64,000 bases of DNA from Chondrus crispus. Its lineage: Eukaryota > Rhodophyta > Florideophyceae > Gigartinales > Gigartinaceae. The translations under genes and the position numbers were made by a program. Positions 10,955-22,661 of the stretch are shown here, piece after piece (the first letter of the stretch is position 1; the number at the start of each line of letters is the position of its first letter). The DNA lies in the NCBI RefSeq assembly GCF_000350225.1, contig NW_005179179.1:218609-282608 (forward strand), read 5' to 3'. The notes beneath the pieces are model-generated. The model was given only the letters and a program-made list of their open reading frames with translations. It ran no database searches and was not told the origin of the DNA.

Positions 10955-12369
10955 GAGGGGCATGGTAGTGGAAGGTATGCAGTTGATAGATAGGTCTTTT
11001 GGGTGAGATTGAGCTGTACAATGAGTAAATCTCATTTCATGTCATGGGAACAACTTCGATTGGAGGCGGGTTATCACCTAGCCTTGTCTTTTGACATGTC
11101 ACTGTTTCTGCGTCGAGGGTTTTGCAACATCTCGAGATAATGCCAAGAGTCAGGCATATATATCCTTTGTCGAACAGATCGAATAGATGGTGGTGACACT
11201 GCAGCCATTGCGTCCGTCATCCCATGCCACGGTACCTTGAGGGTTGCTTCGTTCAACAACACGTTTGGGCCAACAAATCGCGAGAGAGTCACATGGGCGA
11301 GATTTCATTGACGCGCCCAATGGGAGGAATTGATTCTGGAGAAAGAGTCACTGCTGATTTTGCAGTTCAGTATTCCTGATTCTGCCATTCGATACACGCT
11401 AAACCAGAGCGGATGCTGACAACTCTTTCATTCACAAGCAACCAAGTTTGTGACATCAACAGCGAATAGAATTCTTCGACTGCCAGCGCCGGCATACAAA
11501 CATCAATTATTAACTCTCGTTCAGTAAGTGTTGTATGTATCTAACGGTAGACACTCGCCTGTTTCGGCCACATGCCAGGAACAGCTGCTTGCAGTCTTTA
11601 TGCAACAAGCCGCGCCGAATTTAGTACGCTGGGTGACCCCTGAGTTAAGAAGTCACCTTCAACCGTACCTCGACTTGTCAAATTTCATACTGTAACTATC
11701 GTCTAGCTAGAGGCTTGCATTGCTAAAAGCATTATCGGAGCGGAAAAGAGGAGAACAAACCGCAGATGGATGAATGACGTGTGTATTTCCCATGCCCCTA
11801 TTCGTCAGAGAAACAATACCGGGATCGTGACGCCTATTGCCAGACTATACCCGTTGACAAGGAACTTCCAGAGTCATTTTTGGCACGTGGCAGGTAGAAC
11901 TTGGATGCAGCACGTGTGTGGAGGTACTGCAATGCAGGTCGTGTGGAGTATCACTTGAGAACTTCAGCACTCTGCACATGTCCTGCATGCATGAGCAAGT
12001 AAATACGGTCTCACGACGACCGCCTGAAATCTCAATATATCCACTCCGCCAGTTTTTCTACGAGAATCGGCTTGAAAGTCACACGATAACAAGTCTCCGA
12101 TAACTTTCATCCTCCGCGAACCTCCCAATGTAACGTTTGCTAATACCCCACCTATCTTTTCTCGAGCCTCCATCATACCGTAGCTTTCTGAAAAGCCAAG
12201 AATATACGCCACCGCCCAACTTAACCAAAACTGTCATCTCTCACTAACACCAAACATCATGTCCGCCGCTACGGGATCGATTCAAAACCTTTTTAAACTC
12301 TCAAATGCTTCTCATCTCCAGCCTCCAGCCTCCAGCCTCCAGAACAGAGCACATCGACCTACGTCCACG
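10955..12369. other. Spacer between the two Cys-rich paralogs
   Basis: About 1.4 kb without a supported gene. Short frames on both strands show no domains or signal peptides. The end of the spacer just before 12370 contains a short CCAGCCT triplication (about 12319-12341). Confidence 0.55.
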
Positions 12370-12903
12370 ATGTCTTCCCTCATCTTCTTCATCTCCTTCC
12401 TTCTCTTTATCTCGCATTTGCCGAGTACCCTCTCCATGCCGCGCTCTACTCTTGTCACGGTGCTATCGTGCCGCGAATTGTGCAAGCCCTCCGCCTTCCG
12501 TGCTTCTTGCCGCAAACCGCCGATTTCTAATATCTGCAGGGCCTCTAGTTGTGAGTGTCCGCGAGACACCCGCAAGCTCCGCGTCACATGCGGTGGAAGC
12601 GGCTGTCTATCCAAATCGGTTGGGAGTTCTGTTCGGACGCAAGTCTCTACCTTTCCAGTTAACCTGGTCTCTTGGTCTGTGAACGGCGTGGCTTATGATC
12701 GACGCAAGCGCAGGTCAGGTTCATGTAGGATCCTCATCAAGGGAACGTACAGACCCCGTGTCAAAAAGCTTTTGACAACTGCTCAGATGCGAAAGGTGCT
12801 TAACGAAGTACTTGGTTCCCTCTCTAAGGCCGGAACAGGAAGGTTTATGTGTGATAAGCAGTTTGCCACTGTTGTACGAAGGGCGACGAACCGCATCCTA
12901 TAG
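12370..12903 (+). CDS. Secreted cysteine-rich protein, family member 2
   Basis: Paralog of the gene at 10298-10954. I choose the ATG at 12370 rather than the in-frame one at 12259 because it directly opens a signal peptide (MSSLIFFISFLLFISHLPS); the upstream 37 residues look like leader sequence. The 177-residue product keeps the ten cysteines in the same order: CxxxC, C, CxxxxCxC, CxxxxC, C, C. It also shares a PRS-L-T-LSC opening after the signal, a GSCRILIKGTYRPR block matching GACQVLLSGSYRPR, and a helix before the last cysteine. It lacks the charged C-terminal extension of member 1. The function is unknown; both products are predicted to enter the secretory pathway. Conserved cysteine spacing with otherwise diverged sequence points to selection on a disulfide-stabilised fold. 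Confidence 0.75.
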   Translation: MSSLIFFISFLLFISHLPSTLSMPRSTLVTVLSCRELCKPSAFRASCRKPPISNICRASSCECPRDTRKLRVTCGGSGCLSKSVGSSVRTQVSTFPVNLVSWSVNGVAYDRRKRRSGSCRILIKGTYRPRVKKLLTTAQMRKVLNEVLGSLSKAGTGRFMCDKQFATVVRRATNRIL

Positions 12904-14832
12904 AGCATCATTGAGAAATGCGGGGTATTGTACCTTGCACGTTAAGGAATATAGATGAGATGTTGAGAATGAGACTAAACTGAAACCGCCTTATTTGCGT
13001 TTTAACTGGTGTTCCTTAAGTGCAATGGAGTGTAGTTGAGTTCGTAGATGAGCACCGTTTTTGGCGGTCAGAGGCTTCGTTTTAGACAGATCTTGTGTTT
13101 CGATTTTCATGCGTCTTTTTGCCCTCCTTCCATATCGAGAGAGGGTTTGATACCAACGCAAATAGGCTACAATAACATCCAACACATCACATTGTGACGT
13201 CATTGAACACAGGAAAAGCCCCACGTTCCACCTGCCTACATTGAAAAATGCATGTCAGTTCGCACAAGGTCGAAATCGGAGGGATGAATCGGAGAGTATG
13301 GAAGCCTATGTAATTGACCTACTCTTCTCCCCATTCGATTACTTCTTCACGAATACAAATTTCCTCTTATGTTGCATGCAGCATGAGAGATCGATTGGGC
13401 AACGTGCCCGACCTACTTTTTCCATCTCAATTTTGTGGTGATTCCTTCATATGACTCCCAGTCATTCCTCTCTCATGTCGTTGGCCAACGGCACCTCCCT
13501 TTTGCTCAGTGGTTATCATTCCCTGCATGACAAATTTTATCGACTGGTGCTTAAAAAAACACCCTTCTTTGAAGGTCGCAATGCGTGTAGTCATGAACCG
13601 ACGCATATCTGGAAGAGATACATTCCGAGGCATGTACAATCGAGAGAGGCAAGAATATGAGCCCGCGATGAGGATAAAGAGACTGGGAATAGAGAAGACA
13701 ACGAAAACATTTCCACAACTACGAAATTATCTGCCCTGATTGATTGTCGATTTCTTTGTCGAAATATTCTTTGGGGGAACGAGAAACCAAACGCATGAGA
13801 AAGGATCGTAAAAAGAACAGAAATCTAGAGCAAGGGAGAAAATGAAAAGGTAATGGAAAATAACCTTGATGGGAGAACCAAAGAGAGGGGATAAAACTGA
13901 AATGAAGAGGTGTGGAGGTGCAGGCAATGGGCTAAGCAATTTTTGGTACACATTTGCGCAGTGTGACGTCTTGCGGTAGACGAGCGTTCGCGAGCAGAAA
14001 AGGAAAGCAAAAGGCAAAACGATGGCCAACGTCCTCTGGGGTCTGCGGTCCTGCAGTTCGTCCCCATCGGCTGCCTTTATTCGAAGTCTTTTTTGGGCAG
14101 ATCGCCTAATGCACGCCCGTTCAGCGCACGGTGTCTTGCCTCCAGCACAGACGACCGTTCGTGCGTCGGCCTCTTCCAAAAGACAGCGGGGGAATGTTTC
14201 TCCTACTGACAGTGAGAGACCGTCACAGCAGGTAAAACTTGCCACAGACCATGCTGCATCGACCATGCTGTTGAAAAATCAATGGGGCGTGGAAACAGCA
14301 TCACTTCCTGTAAATGAAACAAGCAGGCGGTAAGATGCGTTGTCACAGTTCTTGCACCCATCACGGGGTCGGATGCTCTCAAAATCCAACGTCCCTTCTT
14401 GTGACTGTTGACGGCTTTGGTATCTTGTTTTTTGCGTTCAGGACAGCCAGGCCGTGCTGTGTAAAGACCACCGACTCAGAACAAGTAGTATTCGGCAGTG
14501 ATACGACTAGTTCCTGACGCAAGCACTCTACAAGGGAAAGAGGGACTTTGCCTTTGCCACGATAAGGATGTATCTCTTCGTTCAATGGGGAATGGTGCAA
14601 CAGCATATATTTCTTGGAAATCTGAAGCTTGCCCATTAAGGCGAATCGGAGACACTAATAATGCAGAATTAGAAATGAACTTAAGATTCCGATATTTTAC
14701 CCCACAAAGTGAACATATCAATGTACGTCGGGACACTACTTCAAGTATCTTCCACAAAGAACGAATGAACTACTCGAAAAGGACCCATTCTCTTCAGAAG
14801 CACAAGTACGACACGGCCAAATGCAAACATGC
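12904..14832. other. Spacer with one copy of a dispersed repeat
   Basis: No supported gene. A minus-strand frame of 179 codons (13727-14266) lacks domains and has skewed composition. A copy of a roughly 75-bp dispersed repeat lies at 13436-13509. The rest shows nothing I can assign. Confidence 0.5.
13436..13509 (+). repeat. Dispersed 75-90-bp repeat, copy 1
   Basis: The sequence from GTGGTGATTCCTTCATATGA through the palindromic GTTGGCCAAC to TTTTGCTCAG recurs at about 51112-51196 and 51590-51676 with few changes. It contains the hairpin ATGACT-CCC-AGTCAT. This copy diverges after TTTTGCTCAG; the other two end in GTCATCACA. Confidence 0.7.
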
Positions 14833-15327
14833 TTACATCATGCACATGTTCCTCTTCCTCCTCGACTGCCTCCTCAAGAAACGTAGTTGCCATTTCTTTA
14901 AACCATCAAAGAGAAGGTTACCTTGACAAGAACTGAGACTAAACGGAAGAGAGAGAGATCCAATTTGTGTGCCCAAGTAGAGTACGAGCACGGAGCCCTT
15001 CTTCAGTGAAACCCCACAAGAAGCGGAAGAAAGAGACGACTGGCCGAAGAAGATCGTATTTGGCGGGCAACCACGGAAGGTGCGGAGCAAACGAAACTTG
15101 TACTTAATCGGCTGCGGGAAAAAGATGGGCGGTAGACACGGCGGGACGGAGTCGAGACACGGCGGCGGGGGCGGCGGGGGAACCACTGTAACGGAGACGA
15201 CTCGAGCTTTGACAACCCGACTGGCAGATCGGTATCGCTGGCCAAACGTCGAGAAGACGCACGAACACGCGAAAGCATGAGAAAATAAGGCGAACAGAAG
15301 AGCGGCTTGAAACACTGCACGGACCAT
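14833..15327 (-). CDS. Secreted TIMP/netrin-like (NTR) domain protein
   Basis: From the ATG at 15327 the product is 164 residues: a signal peptide (1-20, MVRAVFQAALLFALFSHAFA), then a mature protein that begins with CSC (Cys21, Cys23). A mature N-terminal CxC is the hallmark of the TIMP/NTR fold. It is followed as expected by a beta-rich segment (VVKARVVSVTV), then KYKFRLLRTFRGC (Cys87), SASCGVSLKKGSVLVLYLG (Cys104) and LSSCQGNLLF (Cys134). These match the strand order and partner cysteines of NTR modules. A run of seven prolines (50-56) interrupts the first loop, encoded by a G-rich tract near 15160-15180. The tail is strongly basic. Animal TIMPs inhibit metalloproteinases through the N-terminal CxC; whether this one does is unknown. 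The frame is open upstream to 15414, but that extension would bury the signal peptide. Confidence 0.7.
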   Translation of the reverse strand: MVRAVFQAALLFALFSHAFACSCVFSTFGQRYRSASRVVKARVVSVTVVPPPPPPPCLDSVPPCLPPIFFPQPIKYKFRLLRTFRGCPPNTIFFGQSSLSSASCGVSLKKGSVLVLYLGTQIGSLSLPFSLSSCQGNLLFDGLKKWQLRFLRRQSRRKRNMCMM

Positions 15328-17461
15328 CTTGGTTTCTGCAGAGCTGAGTGCGAGGTAATCTTTGCAGGGGCCGGGATAAGCACGGATGGAATGGGCTGCT
15401 TGACTAGACTCCAAGGCTCAAGAGGGAAATGTATAAATTGAGGCGATGGCCATGTTTTAAACTATCTCGCCTTCTGGATTGCAATCCACAATTCTAGTAG
15501 GTTACAAAATTATCCTCAAAGAAAGACGTAACGTGATCTCCAATGCGCGATCTCTATACCGCAGTCCAATGGCTCTGGAGAAACGTATGGAACAAAAGGG
15601 ATCTTCCACTGAAGCCAGCCGAGTGATAGAGTGGAAGGATGAATTGTTGGGAATGATTTGCCGGTAGGCACCGCGGAATGGGACACCTCCGGAGAGCGTA
15701 TGATACCGTCTGCCTCGATCTGGCTGTAACTGATAGAGAGGTGCCTATTCCGGTAGACTGATTGAGATGCAGAGAGGGGTGGGGCAGCATATTCAAGCTC
15801 TACGTACTGTGCCCAGCCGCAGTGCAGTCCTGTACCCTTGGGTACCTGTGCTGTCACAGATAACTTCGGTGTGATTCTACTTCACGGGGACCGTCTACAG
15901 CAAGGACGACACCAGCCCAATATCCTAACTCCGAAGCAGGTCAGCCGCACGCGTAGTCTCTCTCAGAGCCGAAAACACCGGGCCAAAGGTATCTTTCCTC
16001 CCTTTTCCAGGTCCTGCTGTAGTTCTCAACACTCCTTCCATTCCAAATCCCGTTGTCCTCCGTTCCCTTATGTAAGTTTACTCCTCGCCATTTCATTGTT
16101 GACTTCTGTTCATGCCAAGCACAGTTTCCACCCCGCATTCTCCCCCTCCCCACCTGCTGCAGCGCATGCGTGGCGCTCCTCTCTCCCTGATGACCACCAC
16201 GGACCTCCAATTGTTCTGCATCCCGACCCTTTTCGTTCTCTCGGTCCCCCTTCATATGGCGACATCCGTCCACGAGCCTTCACGCGTACTGAGTCCTATC
16301 TTGCAGATCCAGATCAAAGCCTGATATGACATGTGTACTCAATCCGCCCTGCCACAGAACAGGTGTGTGCTCCGTTCCCCCGCAGATGCTCGCCTCCATA
16401 TTTCCCCCTGGAACGATATCGCGTTAGAAGATTAACCGAACGTTTACCCATAGCATGCAGTTCACAGACGAAGATAGGGTAGATCTGAGTATAGCTTCTA
16501 CGACAGCAGCATCTCGTCCTTTACAATGAAGAACAGTTTTAAACAGGCTCCCTACGGCAAAGCGTATATAAAAGCACCGCTCACATCATACCGTTCTTCT
16601 TCTTCGTTCTGGGTGCTTTCCTAAGAAGAGTTCTTTCTTCGCGCTCAACTCGCTAAACTGAATAATGCCTAGCCTTTAAGTCGGATAAAGGAAATCTCCA
16701 GCCGTTTTTGTTCCGTTTCTCAGGGGCAGACAGTGGAACTTAACCTTCCGCTTCAAAGCTTAGCAGGAGATTGACACATTTGTTGCGAAGAAAGCAGTTT
16801 TCCGCTGGCATCCGCGAAAGCTGTCCGCAGCTAAACAATGAACTTGACATTCCGTCAAGTTGATGACCCTGACACGAACTTCATTTTCACGACAAGTCCG
16901 TTGGCAACATAAGCCGACCACCGAAATCCGTCACGAGAAGACACTTTGCCGCATTAGCAGGAACAAGTGCTTGTTGAAAGCACCAAAAGAGGACATGATA
17001 ACAAGACGAAATAGCAGCTGTCTTTCACCCAATAATTATTTTAATTGTAGGACAGCGGGGTCGTGATCGAGACTACACGAAGCTACCGCTTCTGGTGCTT
17101 TGGTACTGCATCAAGATTGTGGAGGGCTGTGAAGAGCCAGAGCGAGGTCCATGATATGAGAGGACGTTGGGGCACGGGCATCGATGCCTAAAGACTACTG
17201 GCGATAACTGAGGGGTTTAATGGTCTTGAAGCCACCCAATATTAATCGAGCAACGCTGAAATCAGAACAGAAAATAAGCACTTCAGTCCTTCTCCACCTC
17301 GCACGCTGTTCTATTGAAATCGTACAATCAATGACTGCCACTCGTAAAATATGTATCGGTTGATCTTTTGGTGAAGCAGTACACCCGCCTGGCCTAATAA
17401 AAAGCTGAAACAAACCCCACAGCGAAACTCTGTTCACATCAGAAGTCTTCAAGAAATAACT
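15328..17461. other. Spacer with an orphan TATA box
   Basis: No supported gene. The frame at 15838-16329 starts at TTG and has a hydrophobic stretch in mid-protein but no domain. A strong TATATAAAAG at 16565-16574 precedes a pyrimidine-rich leader and an ATG (16664) whose frame closes after four codons. GTACCCTTGGGTAC lies at 15832-15845. Confidence 0.5.
16565..16574 (+). promoter_or_regulatory. TATA box without an assigned gene
   Basis: TATATAAAAG is the best TATA match in this stretch and is followed about 30-50 bp later by a T/C-rich tract like the leaders of nearby real genes. No frame longer than 70 codons starts soon after it. It may drive a non-coding RNA or be a promoter left behind by a lost gene. 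Confidence 0.4.
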
Positions 17462-17842
17462 GTGGATATCTTCAAGGACGGTGACACAAATGGCGAAAGT
17501 GATGATGACATGGCTGTCGCTGCACTCATCCGTGGGGGTCTCCTACCCTGTACCGCACGAAAAACAAAAGGAAAAGCCAGTGTTCGGCGGTTCTCGGTCA
17601 GGTACAGTAGATCTGACAACGTCAATCGGGACTTCAAGACGGCTTATTGCAATCTCCAGCAAGACTATTTCTCGGCGTTTCCGCGATACGACGAGGCTTC
17701 ATTCGAGCGACGATTTCGCTTGCCTCGAACTGTATCCGGGGGTTTTGGATGTGTTTCGGCAAGTTCGCGCCAATTTGAACCAATGGGCAAGTGTCATGTC
17801 GCTGTTCTATTGCTTGTGAACAAACCAGATTTTGGTCAATAG
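17462..17842 (+). pseudogene. PIF/Harbinger-type transposase, N-terminal fragment
   Basis: A 126-codon frame contains a segment (DYFSAFPRYDEASFERRFRL) that follows the pattern seen before the DDE domain of Harbinger and plant-transposon proteins: an aromatic YF, then an F-RRFR basic helix. The catalytic domain is absent, because the frame ends in the hairpin-rich sequence at 17833-17887. I therefore read it as a truncated transposase. It is not closely similar to the transposase at 57852-58997. An alternative is a small unrelated host gene. The Copia element begins under 200 bp downstream. Confidence 0.4.
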
Positions 17843-17887
17843 AGTGATTCTATTGACCATAATTGGTTTATTGCAACGAATAAACCA
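17833..17887. repeat. Two adjacent perfect hairpins
   Basis: The first has 11-bp arms TGGTCAATAGA (17833-17843) and TCTATTGACCA (17849-17859) with a 5-base loop. The second has 9-bp arms TGGTTTATT (17864-17872) and AATAAACCA (17879-17887) with a 6-base loop. TTGGTCA-type sequence recurs twice more before 17955, which suggests the end of a DNA transposon. Confidence 0.8.
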
Positions 17888-18028
17888 GACAATACTGTAG
17901 AGAGTTTAATACAATTGACCAAATGCAGTGGGGTTCCATTTTTTGGTCATTGATGAAAGCCAAAAAATAAAACGTGCAATAGACCTGCGGTGGAGATGGT
18001 CTGAAGATTCATCAGCAAAGTTCACTCC

Positions 18029-18033
18029 ATGTA
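18029..18033 (+). repeat. Target-site duplication of Copia element, left
   Basis: ATGTA directly precedes the 5' LTR and recurs directly after the 3' LTR (23384-23388). Confidence 0.9.
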
Positions 18034-18328
18034 TGTGAGAGATCCCTGCCTGTGCAACACCTGGAGAGCCCGCCAGGGGCAAAGTCGGGTCCGACTATAG
18101 GGACCAATATAACAAACACCTAAGCACGCGGTGCAGGACGAAACCGTCCTTGAAGGTTATTCCCCCGTCGCCGTGTAAGCTGGCGAGAGTCGCCGGCGGG
18201 CGACGGCGGACATTTAATTAGGGTTACTGAACTGCGCGGCGGTATACCAAATAAACGAGACCGACCGGGCAAAATGCTGAGGCCCGGCAGGTGAGGATCA
18301 AACCTTATCAGTCTTCACTATTTTCACA
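18034..18328 (+). repeat. Copia 5' LTR
   Basis: 295 bp, starts TG and ends CA. It differs from the 3' LTR at three single bases in its middle third. It contains an AATAAA at about 18249. Confidence 0.95.
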
Positions 18329-18405
18329 TGGTAGCATCGCAAACGTTTTACTGATCACAAAAAGAACGCAATCAATCCTTTGGGTGGATCAGGTACACCA
18401 GAACC

Positions 18406-21400
18406 ATGAGCGGAAAAGAAATCTTCCGAATCCCGAAGCTCTCAGGGAAGAAAAATTTCGTGAACTGGCGCCGTCGCCTTATGGCTCTCCTTCAGCAAGA
18501 CAACTTCGAACTACTTGAACTAACGGCTCATCCAGGAGACGAGGCGACCTCTCGCCAAATAAGCGCATGGAAAAAAGCTATGATTCGAGCGAAGAGTTCC
18601 ATCTTCCTAACTCTAGAGGTTTGACCCATGGTTCAAACAAGCACAATCATAGACAATGAGGAATCGTCTGCCAAGGATCTTTGGGAGGCTATTGCTCGTT
18701 TGTACAGTTCCTCCAACGAACAAACTACCTAAAATCTCATGAGAGAGCTAGAGACTTTGGAGTTCAGGGAAGGATCGAACTGGGAAGAACACTTGAACAA
18801 GTTCCATGAGATTTTGGGAAGCCTTGCCTCCCTTGACAAAGCCATTCCTGAACAAGAAAAGTCTTCAAAACTCATCAGAACACTGCCAGAACACTTTGCT
18901 TCATTGGCAATGATATCAGCAAACATGAGTTTTGATGAGTTGATAAATGCAGTTCAAACTGAAATATCTCGAAAATTCTCAAAGCAATCGTCCCAAGGTA
19001 ATGTCATTGTGCCCAAGGCAGCAATGGCGACAAACAGGAATTTTAGTTCTGGACAACGTTTCGAGAAGAGCCGCATATCGAAACCGCATTCTAGTCGCAA
19101 TGGCGTGGAAGCATGCTGGGTCTGTGGTAACAGCAACCATTTGTCAAAGGATTGTTTCTTCAGAGCAGACAAATTGATGAGACAAGGCAAGCCGCCTTTC
19201 CGTGGAAGAGGGGGTCGTGGTCGTGTTGGAAGAGATGCAGGTCGCCGCACACAATGGAGAGGCCATCAAAGATCGTACAACCCTACTTCTCGTTACCGAT
19301 CAAACAATTTTGGGCAACCAAATTGGGATTCATCTTTCGCAACACCTAGACGCATGGAAGACAGGGTGCCTTCCGAACGACAAGATCTTCAAAGTAACCC
19401 AGAAGCAAATGTGGCAAATGCTCAAATTCCGTCGGAACAAAATGCCCCGTCTCCGAATGAATATTCATCTCATTGCTATGGTTTTATGGCTCGGATCAAG
19501 TTTCGAAGCACGGTAGCCACATGCAACGAAACCAAGTCAAACGCAATGTTGATCGACTAAGGAGGATCACACAACTTTTACCGCTCTCGAAAAGCATTCC
19601 TAACATATCAGAAAGTCAAGAAAATTGACGTGCAAGCCGCTGCAGGAGTGTCCATCATTGTGGGTAAAGGAACTGTTATAGTTCCAATTGGCACCAGTAT
19701 TGAAATGGAAGCCTTTGAGGCTCCTCTTTTTCCGTCAAATATTTTGTCAGTAGGCGTCCTAACAAGGCATTTTAACATCAACTCAACAATGGACCCTCCT
19801 GCAAGAAATTTCATCAGCACATGCATCCTGTCGGACAGGTCAACAAGAAAGAAAATCTCCTACGTCGAAATTAACGAAGACGGCCTGTACCGTATCAGTG
19901 AAGGAGACCTTGATGCAAGGAGCAACTCACTGCCACCACAACAACCACGTCTGATGGAAGATATGCATTGTAATAATTGCCTACAACGTCCTTCTAGCTC
20001 GAATCAAACAGAAACGAAAAAGGCCCTAGAATGGCACACTCAAACTGGTCACCCCAGTTCATCAAGGTATATGAAGCTGTCAAAGATGTTTGACGAAATT
20101 CCTTCTTTTTCGCAGACAATACTTGAAAGTATTGTCTGTGTCCCCTGTGCCGTTGGAAAATCTAAGAGAAGTCCGATCAAGCGAAGTCAGAGAATTACGA
20201 CTCGTGCTCTGGAGCTGGTACACATCGACATCACCGGAAAGATATCAACCCCGTCCATTTCAGGACGACATTATGCAGCTGTATTTGTTGACGACTTTAC
20301 TGCAAAAACAGATGTGTATTTTCTGAAGCAAAAGAACGGCTTGATGGACTGTATCAAGTATTACAAAGAAAGATCAGAAGCCATTACAGGTCAACGTCTC
20401 ATCAATATTCGCCTCGATGGTGCCGGAGAGAACAGTGCTGCCGAAGTCCAAACTTTTTGTATGCACAGTGGCATTCGTATGGAGTTCTCTCCTGCCCATG
20501 CTCCACAAAGTAACGGCACTGCCGAAAGGTTCATGCAAGAGTTGGGAACCCGAACCAGAGTATTGTTGCATTCCGCTCATCTTCCACAAACTGTATGGGC
20601 AGAGGCAATGCACCACGCTAACTAGTTGCGAAAAAGACTACCTTCCGATCGTATCCAAGGTAATATCCCAATTCTCTCATGGGATCCATCCATAAGAGTC
20701 CATTGGAACTTCTCGTGCTTTGGACAAACTTGGTTCGCTTTTCTTTACCAAAGCAATACTGCAGGAAATCGCAAATTCAGTGCGAGATCCGCACATGGGC
20801 ATTTCGTAGGAATAGAGTCAGACGAACGGCTGTACCTCATATATCTACCGGAGCGTATCCGTGTCGTCATAACTCGCGCAAACGACTTCAAAACTTGCAA
20901 CACAAATGAACTTCCCGGAATTTCAAGCTTGTTGGATGGACTCGCACGGCAAACCACAATTGACGGACATAATGCCACTGATAGTTATGCAGAAGAAATG
21001 CTAATGCAAGCTTTCCAAATTTATGCAGGGCAACCAGAAACGACAATTCCGTACGCACTCTCTGCTCGCCAGAACAAAAAGGATGATCGACTTCCAAGAA
21101 ACTTTAAGGAAGCGTTGTGCTGCAAGCAGTGGCGCGATGCCATAGATCGAGAATATACTGCTCTTCGAAGGAGGGGTACGTGGGACTACGTCCTCCCCCA
21201 GTCTGACATACACACAATTCCTTTTACTTGGGTATTTCGTCTCAAACCCATTGACGCAGACTCAAGCCTTTTTCTCCACAAAGCCAGGTGTGTTGTTAGA
21301 GGAGATCTCCAAGATCCTGGTGTTGACTACGATCCCAATAACGTGTACGCACCAGTGGCATGTCATGAGGCAATAAGAATGCTCCTTGGAATCGCTGCTG

Positions 21401-22661
21401 CAAATAACCTCTTCGTCGAAGGAGGCATAAGCAACGCCTACTTGTACGGCACCATGGATATTCCGATATACATTGAACAGCCTACAGACTCTTCAGGCAT
21501 TGAAGAAAAACCCGGATACGTTGCTCGTCTACTGAAGTCAATGTATGGAACAAAGCAAGCTGGCATGATATGGGGTTCGCTTTTGGCAACTGCACTAATC
21601 GAATGGAACTTCAAAGAATCGGTAGTAGATCAACGCGTTTTCTCAACCGAGCTGGGCACGAACTTTTCATCGTCGTCGTTGTTGTAGATGACATGCAGTT
21701 CGTCAGCAACTCTATGCCAATGCTTCACCGATTGAAGACCAAGCTGCAGACAAAGTTCGATGTCAAGCTCTTTGGAGAACTGAAGTCCTTTATAGGGTGG
21801 AAAATTAAGATGAACTCCCTTGGCATTTTTGTTACCCAAAAGCGATATGTTGAAGAGATGCTCAAGAAAAATGGTATGCATGCAGCAAATGGGTTCTGGA
21901 CCCCAACCCCTTTAAGCAAATATGAGGCGCACAGAAGCGGCGAAGACGAACGCTTGCTGAACAAGAAGGGACATTCAAAATATCGCACGGTAATTGGGGA
22001 ACTACTGTATCTGGCGATTTGCACTAGACCAGACATTTCTTTTGCCGTGGGATTCCTCTCAAGGCATCTTCATGCACCAACCGCAAAACATTTCCAGATG
22101 GCCAGAAGAGTTCTCAGATACATTTCTGTAACAAGATCGAAAGGCATTTTCTTCTCTAGCAACATTGTGACCAAAGATCCCCTCGAAGCGTACGCAGACG
22201 CTGACTGGGCCAGAGACAGAAGCACACGTCAGTCCACAACGGGATTTGTCATCAATTTTAATGGCAGTCCGGTGTCCTGGAAGAGTAAGCGTCAAACCGT
22301 AGTGGCATTGTCATCTGCTGAAGCAGAATACGTCCCTCTGTCTACTTGTGCGAAAAAACTAGTCTGGGTGCGCAGCCTTGCCTCGGAACTTCAGCACGTT
22401 AGCCCCTACGAAGAAGAAATGGAAATGTCGAGAATCGTCGTATTCACCGACAACACTGCAGCCCTTTCCTTCGCTACTTGAAGACAGATTTCGACGAAGA
22501 GCAAGCATGTTGACGTGAAGTTTCACCACATCAAGAATCTGGTCTTTGAAAGAAAAATTTCTGTTGAATACGTCCCAACTACCGACCAAATTGCCGACCT
22601 TCTAACAAAAGCAGATGACAAAGCAACCTTGGAACGACTGAGGCCAAAAATAATCTGTTAA
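18406..22661 (+). pseudogene. Copia gag-pol polyprotein, disrupted
   Basis: The frame begins at an ATG at 18406 with a gag-like start. It carries a CCHC knuckle (CWVCGNSNHLSKDC, about 19114-19155), then a protease region whose expected Asp-Ser-Gly reads Asp-stop-Gly (stop at 19558-19560). The integrase core follows (VHIDITGK, VDDFT, a GAGENS segment and a SPAHAPQSNGTAERF motif). Then comes a reverse transcriptase (TWVFRLKP, KARCVVRGD) whose catalytic VDD falls after a frameshift near 21655-21687. The RNase H region (ALSSAEAEY, TDNTAAL) ends the protein at 22661. In-frame stops lie at 18622, 18730, 19558, 20623 and 22479. As read, no active polyprotein can be made, so any movement would need enzymes from another copy. 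Confidence 0.92.

Noticed and set aside
13727..14266. Minus-strand frame of 179 codons with hydrophobic stretches
   Set aside because: Composition shifts along its length and no family is recognisable; upstream context lacks a promoter signal.
15838..16329. Frame of 163 codons with an internal signal-like segment
   Set aside because: Starts at TTG, the hydrophobic segment is internal, and an ATG plus GTAAGT nearby gives an immediate stop; no coherent gene model.
18406..22661. C-to-T deamination signature explaining all Copia stops
   Set aside because: Every stop codon is one C-to-T change from a Gln or Arg codon, so the pattern is not informative, and the stop at the protease serine would need another change.
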